Source: Amyloporia xantha
Taxonomy: Eukaryota; Basidiomycota; Agaricomycetes; Polyporales; Adustoporiaceae
Assembly (NCBI GenBank): GCA_036971615.1
Contig: JAYKKR010000017.1
Span: 248,001 to 312,000 of the forward strand
Length of the DNA stretch: 64,000 nucleotides
Reading direction: 5' to 3'
Shown here one piece after another: positions 47,744 through 58,974 of the stretch (position 1 is its first letter; each line of letters starts with the position of its first letter). The position numbers and the translations under genes are program-made. The notes under the pieces were generated by a model. The model saw nothing but the letters and a program-made list of their open reading frames with translations, was not told the origin of the DNA and made no database searches.

Positions 47744-48691
47744 TCGCGCATCCTCTTTAACCATACAACAGTACGAGATATGGTCATACGCGAACATCTC
47801 CGCCAATCGAAGCTCTTGTGACCTGCAGTCGTCGCTCGGATTGGGCTCCCAACTCTCATTATACCCACTCGCGATTTATCACCCCATCTATGTGAGAGAC
47901 CGCGCCACAAGCGACACCTACGGATTCCGCGCTTTCCTCCGCAATAGACTACAAACTAGACCGGCACACTCCACGTCCGCTTGCCTTCGGTCTATCACGC
48001 CCGCCCACCCGCCGGTGTCTGCAACCGCTGAACTCGGCATTTCCAGCGCAGAACTCAACCAATGCACACTTGCCCCTGCCGAGAGCCGATGCGAGCGAGC
48101 TTCATAATACCGGCCGACATACCTATTATGCGCGCGTCCTCATAACGTACAACACCATCCCCGACATCGCCCCGTGAGGTATCGCACCGGCTCGCTATTG
48201 AGCCATAACGATCACTCATGCATTATACTTACCGGTCAATGCCGGGCCCCTCAACTCCTGAATACTTTTTCATACCATCACTCTCAAATTCACTCACGTC
48301 CTCATTTGGTTATATGTGGTATATTGTATCAGATCTGTTGCATTTATATGACTGTTCTACTATCTATCACAGCTTCATGCCTATTGCAATTGCCATTTTT
48401 CTTCTTGGTGTGATGTATAGACCATTGGGCTTTTGCTCATGCACTTAGTCTTGCTATATCTCAATCCATTCTATTTTCAAGTGGATGTAGCCATGACTGC
48501 CTAGAGGTCCTACTTCTAAGGAAGTGAGAGATGATAGATATTGAGTTCTCAGGATATCTTAATGTTTGACTGAAGATACTATGTTTTGTGCAATAGCAAG
48601 TAAATAGTGACAAGTTGTGAAAATATCACTAAATTAATGAGAAGTTACAGAACAAATCATGAGATGTGCACAGAAGTCTGTAAATATACAT
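47744..48691. other. Intergenic, AT-rich right half
   Basis: No gene seen. From about 48170 the composition turns AT-rich and repetitive in short phrases. This continues into the WD40 relic. Confidence 0.35.
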
Positions 48692-49281
48692 CTATTCTGC
48701 AGCTGGACAGGAGACATAGCAATGATCCCATTGTTCTCCATGGACAAAGTTGGCTAAATCTACTTCCACAGTGAATGGAACACTGCAAATTGTGTTGCAG
48801 TGTGGCCACATGAGTCCCTTCCTAATATCAGTGGGAACCCAGAAGATAAGCCCATTATTTGGGCCAATTATCCAACCAGCATCATTCAAGCTCAAAATTG
48901 GCCTACAATGGTTATCATCATTAGTGCATGAAGACAAAGTAGACCACAAAGTATTTGGGAATGCAGAGAATTGGGTTATTATTCTCTGAGTAACTAGGGA
49001 CATCTGAATCAGTGAGGAGTGACTGAGTAAAGAGACAGGATAATTGGCTTGCCTTCTGAAGAGAAGGCAGGAACAGTCCCCATATCTGTATGACCCTTCA
49101 GTGGCTGATAAGTGACATTTCCTGTCTGAGCATCCCACACTCGAATTGTGTTGTCATGAGAGCCAGAGACTATCTGCTTGCCATCTGGGGAGAAAGCAAC
49201 AGAGGTGACTGTGCCTGTGTGACCCTCCAGTGGCTGACCAATGCTATTTCCAGTCTGAGCATCCCACACTCGAATAGTGTT
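48692..49281 (-). pseudogene. Truncated WD40 protein (NACHT-WD40 type C-terminus)
   Basis: The minus strand begins abruptly at 49281 inside a WD repeat (NTIRVWDAQTGNSIGQPLEG), then one full repeat (HTGTVTSVAFSPDGKQIVSG; SHDNTIRVWDAQTG) and the start of another. After a change of frame (intron or frameshift near 49020) comes the tail typical of Agaricomycete NLR-like WD40 proteins: DAGWIIGPNNGLIFWVPTDI, RKGLMWPHCNTIC and VEVDLANFVHGEQWDHC. The N-terminal effector, the NACHT domain and most repeats are missing, so this is the last part of a gene. Its cut end coincides with a GC-rich palindromic block. Confidence 0.75.
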
Positions 49282-49470
49282 GCCGCAACTCAGCTAGTCG
49301 GCAGCCGGCTGCCGTAGCTGCGGTTGCGGTACTGCCGTGGCTGAACTCGGAAGCTGAGTCAGCATCTCTGACTCAACTCAGTTGTCAGAGTTGACTTCTA
49401 GCTAAGCAAGCCGCACACTGGCCAGGCCGGCTGCAGTCAACTCAAGTCGACTCAAGTCGACACGGGTCAG
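49282..49470. repeat. GC-rich, palindrome-dense junction
   Basis: A 190-bp block rich in short inverted and direct repeats: GCAGCCGGCTGC, CTGCGGTTGCGG, GACTCAACTCAGTTG and a repeated AACTCAAGTCGACTC. It separates the cut WD40 relic from an AT-only stretch (49470-49530) and the P450 relic. It may be the end of a mobile element or a recombination scar. I found no matching copy in the window. Confidence 0.5.
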
Positions 49471-49616
49471 TACGAGAATATTGTATATTATATTTTGTAG
49501 AGTAGGAATAATAATATAATTAATATTACATGACTACGCTGGAGATATTTGCATATTATGAGAAAGCGAGCGTACAAGTGCATCTTGCTGGACTGGGTGT
49601 TATGTTTGCGCCAAAG

Positions 49617-49990
49617 CTAACCGCTGACGACGGCGCGCTTCGTAGGGGCCAGTGGACGTACGAGCGAGGATATTGCTATCGCAGCGATGTTGACCGTCAG
49701 CAGGCGCAGCACCAGCGCGCGCACGGAGCGTTCCTCGCCCTTTGCCTTGTCCATGAGCCACTGCAGCATGCCGTTCTGTGCGGAAGTGAGCGCACCGGCT
49801 TGTCCACCCAGTTGTCGCCGTACTTCTCGTGCATGTTCATGTGCTCCTCGATGAGGGAACATGATGCCGCGTGCGATACTTCACGGAATGTTTGTCAAGA
49901 GGCAGCCGGCGATGCTGGAAGGGGAGCGCATAGAAAACGAGTGTTCAGGTCCCGAAGACATGATCGGGGCATTCTTCCTGCGCCGACATA
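49617..49990 (-). pseudogene. Cytochrome P450 fragment
   Basis: A middle part of a fungal P450 can be read on the minus strand. Pieces are IAGCLLTNIP, a stop, SIARGIM, then in a shifted frame IEEHMNMHEKYGDNWVDKP, and after about 20 nt MLQWLMDKAKGEERSVRALV with LRLLTVNIAAI. The last phrase is the F/I-helix region that in intact genes continues with an AAIHT-like motif. The I-helix, ExxR and haem Cys regions are absent. One in-frame stop, one frameshift and truncation at both ends make it a relic. Confidence 0.7.
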
Positions 49991-50384
49991 CATTCAAAAA
50001 TGCTGCCAAATTTGGTGAAAGAAAACACAAGATCGCACTCACAGCTTCAAAAATGCAGAGAAGAGATTGATGATGCGCGCGGCTCAAGAAATGACAATCA
50101 TGAACTGTTTGTTGAGCGCACAATAGTCTGCGTTGCGATCTGGTGGTTGGCGTGTATGTTGCAAAGAGACCCGGCTGTTCTTAGCGAGACTACAAAAAAT
50201 ACAATCAGCGAGGATTCACGTAGTGTACTCGATGCACACTGGCCTCTCGGTACCTCGCTTGTTTGTTATAGTTGTCCTGATAGTATGAATAGCTCCTGCT
50301 TTCCATGTACAAGGTTATCTACAGCAGAACATGTTTAGAACTGACAGCCTATCAAAAGCTACAATCATCGATTTCCTGCATACG

Positions 50385-50986
50385 TCAAGACTCGTCAGTA
50401 AAGATCCAAGGAATGCGCGATGACTGCAATAACATACAATGATTTGCATGCTGCAGACGTAGCTCCCAAATTCTACGCATGCTCAACTCGAAGTACTCGT
50501 CTAAACGAACCTGCTTCTCCTGTTGTTCCATCTCAATCTCCCACCTGTGGAAATCTTCGTAAGATACAAACTCGCCCTGAGTTTTCATCCATATGAAGCA
50601 AGGCTTGATCTTCATTGTGTCAAACTCAGGCATGCGGCGCAATGGGAATGCGAACGGCACAGTCGCAGCAAACGGATGTGCCGGGACTGAGATCCTTGAG
50701 TCACAGAAATCGACCGGTGCCCAGCACTCCATTTCCATCTTTTGGGCGGTCAATACACTGCAATAAAACTGAACTATATGCTTACCCGTTCCCTAGGCCC
50801 ATATGTGCCATCTGGCATCTGTCTTGCACCGCAGAGAGGGGCCGCCCAAAACCCCTGCCGGCCAAGTCTAGTCACAAACGCAGGACGGGCCTTCCTCTGA
50901 TACGAACCGCCAGACGCGCGGGCAAAATATTGACTACGAATGATTAGTTTTATAAGAACGAGATAGAATGTGTGCAGCGAGGTCAT
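50385..50986 (-). CDS. Hypothetical protein, uncertain model
   Basis: Two open blocks: 50986 to about 50774 (MTSLHTFYLVLIKLIIRSQY, a hydrophobic start, then RPAFVTRLGRQGFWAAPL) and 50753-50385 (MEMECWAPVDFCDSRI..FDTMKIKPCFIWMKTQGEF). The second has heptad-like Glu/Gln-rich helices (WEIEMEQQEKQVRLDEYFEL). A join near 50760 would need a 28-nt intron and does not keep frame, so the relationship is unclear. I recognise no family. Confidence 0.3.
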
Positions 50987-51351
50987 TGTGGTTGCGGGTG
51001 GAGGTGTAGGGAGTGACAGTCTTTGGTCTAGATATGTTGAGAGCGACGAGAACGATCCGCAGCTGACTAGCGAGATGAATACAATGACTTCGTGAGGAGA
51101 TGTTGGAAGCCACGAGAACGGAACAATGGCTGGCCCATGAGCTTTTCTTCGGATAGGGAGAGATATCAGTAACAATAAAACCGTATGCAGATCAAAGACT
51201 TACCATTCTACCAGTAACTAGCTGTCAAATTCAATAGACTTACTACTGCATCAGCCACACTGAACGATGAACTGATTGCTGTAGTCTCAAAGCTATGGTT
51301 TTTAAATTGCGAAAAACAACAACATAATGCTAACGATATTACATGACGAGA

Positions 51352-53545
51352 TCAAGCAAGTTCTACAAGGGGAGGCAAATGCGGGACAAGAGGAGCCCGA
51401 CCAGCTACGTCGTAGAAAGTTTGTACGTAGAATTGGATGAGCTTCTTCTCCCTGTCGTGCAACAGCACGTCCGTACATGTGGGCACAAAGATCCCCTTGC
51501 GAATGTCGTCTGGTACGTGTGGCCATCTGCATATGACTTCGTGAAATGCTTGGAGATTCTCTAGTCGATCACGAATACGCCCCGCTGCAAGACCGGTGTG
51601 TGATGCTGGAAGCCGAAGTACGAGCATATGATGGAATACTTGGTCAAATACCTTCGTAAGAAGGTGCTCGCGCATGAAATCCTGATCCCGGTGATCCTCC
51701 GCAACCGGATTGGCTGATGGCACTAGGTAGTTGTCTAACGCCCACAGCTCAAAGTGGAATCCTATCTCAAAGAGCTCCCACATGACTTCACGACTGGCAC
51801 GGAGATCGGGCAGTGTGATATCTCTATCGAAGAACTTGGGAAGTCCACCTTGAAAGTCGGAATTGAGATCAAGTTCCGTGAAAACACGTCCAAATATAGA
51901 CATGGCATCCTTCTTGCGAGTCGCGGTCCTCGTACCGCTGGCCGAGACCTCTATCACGCCAGAACCGCTGTTGAGGAAATCACGCCACCACTGGGAGGGG
52001 ATTTGTACCAACTCCATCGGCGACTCACGAAGTAAGTAGTACCAGGCCTGACGCGTACGCAGCCAGGTCGTGAGATACCGATTCTGACGCTCCGCATTTG
52101 TTGTCCCCATGAACAAGCCAGGCTCGGGCACGTAGTAGTTCCATTTGTTGATAGGGATGCCAGAACGGTCAACTGCGGCCAATGCGTCAGACCAGACTTT
52201 GATTGGAGCAGGCATCCAAGGATGTGGGATGTCCTTGAATTTATCTCGACCACGTGACTTTGGCTGCTTGGATTTGGGCCGAGGATCTAATTGATATCAT
52301 CAGTCTACTGAAATCGAACAGTGCATAGCAACTTACATGGAGAATATCGTACCAGATTGCGCTCGCTTCCTACTGCTGTGGGAAGCACGGATGTTACAGC
52401 TTTGCCATCATCCACGACGCCTTAACAACGCCTTCTCCTCAAATGCATGCTTGACGGACGGTTGCAAAACAAGCTTATCATAATCGGGATGAGGTGTGCG
52501 CTCCACATCGAGATAAACATGCCCGCCTTGAAATATCGCTTCCAGATGTCGATCACCTGCAAAGCCGACATAGATAGGAGTCTCTGGAAACTGGCCGCTG
52601 TCTCCTGGTATGTTCTGCGGGTAGTCCAGCAATGAGAGTATCTCCTTGATGACAACGCCGGCCGTGATCTGCATCTCTGTCCTCATCAACCACACCGGTA
52701 TACCTGCACTCATGAACTTCTGTACGACTTCAGGATTGGTTGTATATGCGCCCATGTACTGCTTTTGAACGGGAGGTAGATCCTTTGGAATGGTGTAGAT
52801 ATCTTTCCATACTTGTTCCGCCCAGTCAAGCCATGCCGTGCATTCTAGCCAGTAGCGCTGCACATAGACCACTTGTCGAAGAATATCTCTGAAGGTGGAG
52901 GGGTAAACCAGTTGATGATACGCTCGCTCCATTGCAACCAGGCAAAATTTCAACCGTGTTCCTTCGATATCGCGAACTGTATCGTTATACTGCTTGGCCC
53001 TGTTCGAAAGATCCACCAGCAACGGTTGCAACTCTTTCTGGCGCCCTTCGGACAAGGTACCCAGGATACGGACAATTGATTGTTCCAAGGGGACAAAGTC
53101 TTCGATGGTGGGAACATGCCAAATGGGTTGTTGAGGATCCTTTGGGTCTTCAGGTTGGCGTAGAATAAGTGCAAAATGTTCAAACCGAGAAGAATGTGCT
53201 TGAGGCCACACTATAGGATCTTCCGGTCCACATCTACCATCCGCCCAGGAAAACACTTTGACAGGACCAATGATGGGCTCAGGTATCCAGTCTGCATTTG
53301 GGGAGGTGATAATCCATTTGCCGTCAGAGCTTTCCGCTCCAACTAGACCGTCCATGAACGTAATTGTAGCTATACGGGACAGTAAGCCACAATAATATGA
53401 AATGACACGAAGTTGGTCTATACTCACCATCCCTGTCAACTTTTACTCTAGAATGCCATGGCGTTTGAAGACGAGGAGGATTTTCGGGGTCCATAAAGTC
53501 TAGATCTGCATCAGAAAAACATGGTAAGACCATGAGGGCATACAC
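51352..53545 (-). CDS. Uncharacterised lineage-specific protein, possibly frameshifted
   Basis: Exon 1 (from 53545) contains DLDFMDPENPPRLQTPWHSR and joins through a 58-nt intron to ATITFMDGLVGAESSDGKWI. The long second exon continues SWADGRCGPEDPIVWPQAHS and FVPLEQSIVRILGTLSEGRQ, then AGIPVWLMRTEMQITAGVVI and ETPIYVGFAGDRHLEAIFQG, and ends near 52410. The last exons give PRPKSKQPKSRGRDKFKDIP and the 287-codon block from 52215 (KVWSDALAAVDRSGIPINKW; FMGTTNAERQNRYLTTWLRT; LVQIPSQWWRDFLNSGSGVI). I recall similar proteins in several copies in mushroom genomes, without a known function. Between 52410 and 52330 the frame appears to slip (KALL then VVDDGKAVTSVLPTAVG), so there is an unrecognised intron or a frameshift. 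The rest is open. Confidence 0.6.
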
Positions 53546-54246
53546 TTAACTTGTTTGATTTATATCGACTCCACGAATTGAACAGGTATGGCGTGGCCTC
53601 TAAGAGGCTGAGAGAAGAATTCGGCGTTTGGCTGCGCTCGGTGTGGACACGTTGGGAGAATGAATGTAGGAATGCTGGGACGGAAGCGGTCTCTGCAACA
53701 TGAGCAAATCTTCAACATGAGACGTCAATACACCAGCGAACACAAAGTTTGGCTGGTGTAGGACAATCGGTCGCAGGACTCACAGTCGTTGCGAACGATG
53801 GCCGGCACTACCAGAGGACTCAAAGTCGTTCCAGCGTGTCTTGACAGTAGAACTACAGTAGATACTGACTCACCTGAACTACCACGTACGTGCAATTATG
53901 CTTTTGTGAAAAGAAAAAGCCTAGGTAGGATGGATTTGTGTGCGCTCAACAAAGAAGGTCAACGTCCAAGTTCATGACGGTCCACGACTCCTCATAGGTG
54001 TGCTGACAAATCAATCTCTTATTTTAGGCGACAGTCAATAGCACAAGATAATCCAGAGGATCATTGAAGACTTAGAAGTAACAAGAGACACTGTATTGCA
54101 TAAGATGGCTTCCTGAAATTCAACGGCAGATGTGCGATGATATATGAGTCAACGACGTGTATTCAAAAGACACAATGGCATAATAGACATGAAATTCATG
54201 CGACAACAGTGCCACATTCCGGTACAGTAGACGTACAGCCACCCAG
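53546..54246. other. Intergenic
   Basis: No gene supported. The phrase GGACTCA(A/C)AGTCGTT occurs twice near 53770-53830, a small direct repeat. Confidence 0.35.
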
Positions 54247-55607
54247 CTACAACACTACGCCAACCATTGACAAAAGAGAGCGTGATTCAGGAGAAGAAAA
54301 TGATAAGAATCCATGACGAAAGGAAGGGCGGGTGTATCCATAAGGAATGATAAAGATGAAATCCTCCCCGCAAGAGCTCGCGTGCACGTTCGACCTGGGC
54401 ATGATATTCAGAGACGAGAACCACGAGAGACAGCACCGCTCGGACATCGACAGTGCGAGCGCAAGCTGAGGAAATTTCAGTGCATATGAATAGGAGTGAG
54501 TTGAAATGACATACATTCGGTCTGACGGTATGACCTTGCGTATCTTTCGACCTTTCCCCCTCCCTGCAGTAATGGCCGCACTGGGCATGGATGCAGACGA
54601 CTCGTGATTATCTGGCCTGGACCAGTCAAGGCCATTATCATAAGAGATGCCCTCGCACTTTGCGAGCTGTCGCAGAAGCCCACGAAGATAGGAGTAGTCC
54701 GGGACCTCGTCAAATTGTAAGGTCCGGGCGTACTGTAGCATGGTACCAAACGTGGACGGAAGGGCGTCGCAGAGAACAGAGGGTGGTGTGTCGACTTTCT
54801 TCCTCATGATCAAGTCCGCAGCTCCCTGTGCGGACTCCAATCCTTGCCAAGGGAGAGAGCCACGGAGGAAATAGATCAGAATGTAGATGACGGACTCTAT
54901 GTCATCACGGCGGGATTGCTGGACACCCAAGTGAGTATTGACAGATGCAAAGCGAGTGGTTCCCAGAAGCTCCATGCCCTCTTTATATGGCATATGCATG
55001 TGCGTCACTGGGTCTCGATAGAGCTCTGCAAGACCGAAATCAATGATGTAGATTTGGTTGCGATCATTCTCGGATCCGAGTAGAAAGTTAGCTGGTTTGA
55101 TATCGCGGTGGACGAAATGATGAGCGTGAATGCTTTCGACGCGTGAAATCTATAACATGACACTGTAAGTCGCATCCCAGGACAACTACATAGACACAGA
55201 CCATTTGGTCGCCCAAGATCAGTACGGTCCTCAATGTGAACTTCTGCCCGCAGCGCTTGAAAAGAGTCTCCAGCGATGGCCCTAAGAGGTCAAGGACCAT
55301 AGCGTCGTAACCGTTTCCATATCCTAGCCAGTGAACTCGAGGTACGCCCGGAGTGCCGGATAGTGTCTTGTACACTTCACATTCCTGTTCTAACTGGGGA
55401 TACACAGAGAAGACATTCTCGAGCTTGATTGCAAAATCATCACCAGTTAGGATGTCGGTGGCAAGATATACAGTACCTGCATTAGAATATCAGTTTAATT
55501 TCTCACTCGCATGACCGAACTACTCTATGTGTATTACCAAAAGAACCAGACCCAATCTTCGTTTTGAGTCTGTATCTGACGCCAAAAACGGCGGGGGGAG
55601 AGGACAT
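54247..55607 (-). CDS. Casein kinase 1-like Ser/Thr kinase (divergent)
   Basis: CK1-family kinase. The start at 55607 gives VFGVRYRLKTKIGSGSFG, the CK1 glycine loop, followed by VYLATDILTGDDFAIKLENV. Next are LLGPSLETLFKRCGQKFTLR, HRDIKPANFLLG (catalytic loop), IDFGLAELYRDP (DFG) and TTRFASVNTHLGVQQSRRDD, the CK1 form of the APE region. Then RGSLPWQGLESAQ and PDYSYLRGLLRQLAKCEGIS mark the family's C-lobe. It ends with a basic GRGKGRKIRKVIPSDRM. The 3' end is uncertain: the frame runs open to 54247, but a GTATGT intron near 54515 would give an earlier stop. Catalytic residues are present, so activity is plausible. It resembles the divergent CK1 expansions of Agaricomycetes more than Hrr25/Yck. 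Confidence 0.85.
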
Positions 55608-56003
55608 GATGTATAACAAAGGGGACGAGGGCGGGAGGAGACTTTGAACCCTGGGAGAACAGTATATACAAGCCTGAGAACCAAACGAGTGGTGTTCACG
55701 CACGGTGGCAAGAAGACACATTCAGGATGGAATTCACACGGTAGTTATAACACAGACCAATCAGAAAATGTGGTTGATACAGGTATACATTAATTGTGCT
55801 TTGACCGAGTCCATTTACACAATAGTTCAATGCGGATTGGGCTGCGGGCACAGTTACACATGGAATGCAGATATTCATTGACGGTACTACTGTTACATGA
55901 CGTAAAGACACTTGCGATGGAGTGGATATCGACAGCAAGATGAGATGAACATGGTACACATCAGAAGACAACCATTTACTCGACCTCGATTTGCTCATCG
56001 CCA
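55608..56003. other. CK1 promoter and hAT 3' flank
   Basis: A TATATA motif lies at 55660-55667, about 55 bp before the CK1 start. The rest is unassigned. It should contain one end of the hAT element, but I could not find its terminal repeat. Confidence 0.4.
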
Positions 56004-58974
56004 CTATCGTTCCACGAGAACCTCAAGCATAGCACCACGCGAGCCCTCTCCCCCAGCAGCTAAGGCCAAGAGGTTATCTCCTTGCGGCAAAGGCTCCTCC
56101 AACATTCTAACCGACGTCTCCCAGCCCTCGGTAAAGTTCAAGCGGTCTGACTTGAAACTGTACTTCAGCATCTGAAGCGCTTCAAAGAGATGGGGGGAGA
56201 TCCGGTTGCAACGACGAGTGTCGGTCTCTGCCGCAGACGAAAACACTCGTTCGGCGGGCACGGAAGTGGCCTGGACGGAAATATAGTCCACAGCAATGCG
56301 AAAAATGGTCGGGAAGGTCTCTCTGTTCATCTGTAGAACACGCCAATCAGCATACTGAATAACTCCTACCGGAGGATCTACGAACCTCCCACCATTTTGT
56401 GATGTTGACAGTGGCAGAAGCAAGGGGCTGTGCAAGGTATGTACCAAACTCTTCATCGACGCTTTGATCTCCTTCGCTCGTAGAGCTGAAGGCCATGTCC
56501 TCAAGGCCATATTGCGCTGCAAGTGCATCAATGGCACCTAGGTTGAAAGCGACTCGTCGACGATGCGCAGGTACTTCTGATCCAGACGCTACTGAATTGT
56601 CTCGGCGAGGATTCTGACGATACCCGTGCATCTGAAGAACATGTCAGTGTATACCGATTCATACATAATCACATAATATACCTTCTCTTTGATCACCTCG
56701 ACAGCCCTACGGCGATAGTCCTCATCCCAGTGATCATTAATCCAGGTAAGGCGCACGGCCGGGTTTGTGACTGTATTTCCAGTACTAAATGATATGAGAT
56801 TTGCGAGAAACCGAAACACTTACACATTGACAGGACATAAGCCGGCGTGTCGTCCATTTTGGTGTAGTACTTCTGGGCGACGTTGAGACCCTCCTGAATA
56901 TGACGGGCCATGCGGGGGTTCTTGTCCCGCAAAACCTCCCAGCGTGTCATCATTAATTCGTAGACAGGAATAGACGCAGACAGGACCGGCATCTTCTCCG
57001 TACTCAGGATATGTTGAACGAGCTGCGGGACCTATGTAATCGATATGAAATGCTGCGATAAGCTACATATGGTAAGATGGTAAAGATTAGGAACGGCGTC
57101 CCTTTAGTGCCATCTCGCAGTCGGTGAGACATTGCCACTGATCATCCGTAAGTTGATAATTACGGAGCTCGGGAAGCTCCCGACAGATTTGGTCGATAGC
57201 CTATGAGAAACTATTTGAGTGATGAGCAATATACAATGGAAACAGGAACTTACAGCGCGAAGAAGACGCAACCTGTTCAACATCAGGTAGGTGGAGTCCC
57301 ACCGAGTGCGGACGTCTAATAACAGCTGGAGGACTTTCTCGATTAGGCCATCCTCAACGCATCGTCGCATTGTTAGGTCAAACTTGTCTCGGCGACTAGG
57401 CGATGAGCGAAGCTTGCGCACAATCTTACGCGCGATGACAAGTGGGTTATGACGGGCCCGTCTGTCCGAGAACCCGGCGATGTTGTCCTCTTCAGAGCTG
57501 TCCTCGTCCTCGTCCTCATCCTCGCCCTCGCCTCCGTCCTCGTCCTCGTCATCAGCACCCTCATCATCGTCACTATTGTTGGTGCTGGCCTCGTCCATGG
57601 TCATAAAACTCTTGATAACACGCTGAGAACTCAAGTTAATGTTGTGGGAGAGGCAGTGAATGATAGACTCGGCAGCTTCCCAAGAGACGCCGCGGGCCTT
57701 CAGAGCCTTCTCCAGTTCGTGCAACATCGTCGTGTTCGACGAGGCGTTGTCGAGCGTAAAGTTGCCGGACTTCATGAATGACAGATTTAGCGCGCTGTAA
57801 GGCTTCGAGCAGCTCGACGTACCTTCTCCGCAACGTGCACCCTGTCAAGAACTTCGAGTAAAACGTTGGACAGGTTTACGCCGTCATGGGAGCCATAAAG
57901 GCGATGGAACCCTATCAAGGCAACTTTGTCCTGCAGAGAGCCGGTCTCCTTGTTCTCGCTGACCCAGTGGGCAGTCACGCCCATGTAGGCGCGCCTCATA
58001 TAGGAGTCCCAGACATCGACGGTAAAAGATACTTTTCCTACCGCATACTGTTGTATCAAATATTAATTCGATCCAAAATTTGTGATAGTCAATTACTACT
58101 TACGTCAAATTCCTTCGTCAAGACACGGTTATACTCCAGCCAAGCGTGAATAATCGCTGTGCGCGTCCTCGTCCTGTGCGGGATGTCGCTATCCTCTAAG
58201 TCCTCACGCAAGAGGAGGAGGAGCTGTCTGAACTCGGGACAATCAACAACATTGACTGACTACAATAAATTAATCAGAATACATTGACTATGTTCAAAGA
58301 CCGAGATGGCACGAACCTGATCGTCAGCACATATGAATTTGATAATCGCTTTCATGAACTCTTCGTCGGAGAAAGGTGTGCGAGGGCTTGGATCGGGTGC
58401 CGCCTCGGTGTTTCGATTGAGGCGGTTGAGGAGTGCCAGCCATCCATTTGCACGGCAAGCGGTTTCATATTCGTCTAGGTGGCTGTTGACCAAGTGTGCA
58501 CGAAGGACACTAGTCGAAGTCATTGCCGAATACAACTTGACAGAGTGCCTGGGATGAGTCTCTTGGATGCGCCTGAACATATGTTAGTACAATAATAAGT
58601 GCGTGATAAATGGATTACCTGCAAGCCAAACAAACGGTCTTCTTCTTTGAGCCTTGCGGGGCACGATTAAAGAAGAAATTGATGTCTTGTGCAGCCGACT
58701 TAGAACCTGTACTCGCTTGACCCGGAGCAGCCTGCTGGCCGCCTTCATCATCGGAGGACGAGACTTCGAGATTGAAAATTTCTTGACCAGGGCCACCACC
58801 AGCCCCAGCAACAGGGGCATCAGCGGCAGGAACGGGGACAGCAGCAATGGGGGGAGCGGGAGCAGGAACAGCGTCAGGGGCAACAGCGGCGACAGCAGCG
58901 AGGGGAGCAGCGGAAGGCTGCACCGGCGCTCCACGACCGGCAGTGTTTCTGGTGTTGGCCTTGCGGGGAGGCAT
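56004..58974 (-). CDS. hAT-family transposase (BED finger, RNase H-like core, hATC)
   Basis: Cut-and-paste transposase. The start at 58974 (MPPRKANTRNTAGRGAPVQP) leads to an Ala/Pro linker, an acidic Ser stretch and a BED-type finger (KTVCLACR.. split by an intron, then VLRAHLVNSHLDEYE). The core exons read SVNVVDCPEFRQLLLLLRED, YAVGKVSFTVDVWDSYMRR (first catalytic Asp region), FTLDNASSNTTMLHELEKAL (second Asp), HCLSHNINLSSQRVIKSF, an Asp/Glu tract, and LLLDVRTRWDSTYLMLNRLR. The hATC dimerisation region reads FPTIFRIAVDYISVQATSVP, AERVFSSAAETDTRRCNRIS, ending at 56004. Six or more introns join in frame. One join, MALK to VPQLVQHILSTEKMPVLS at 57101, has GG instead of GT at the donor. Terminal repeats and target duplication were not found. 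Confidence 0.88.
57103..57775 (-). repeat. Acidic low-complexity tract in hAT transposase
   Basis: Within this exon, around 57480-57590, the codons for Asp and Glu repeat (GEDEDEDEDSSEEDN), giving a (TCC/TCG/CTC)-rich plus strand. It is inserted between the two halves of the catalytic core, where hAT proteins usually carry an insertion. Confidence 0.7.

Noticed and set aside
49530..50018. 162-codon plus-strand frame
   Set aside because: It is antisense to the P450 relic and has no motif of its own.
40633..58974. The MITE at 40.6 kb as an internal deletion derivative of the hAT transposon at 56-59 kb
   Set aside because: The MITE's end sequence (AGGACCCCGGCG) was not found around the transposase, so no link can be claimed.
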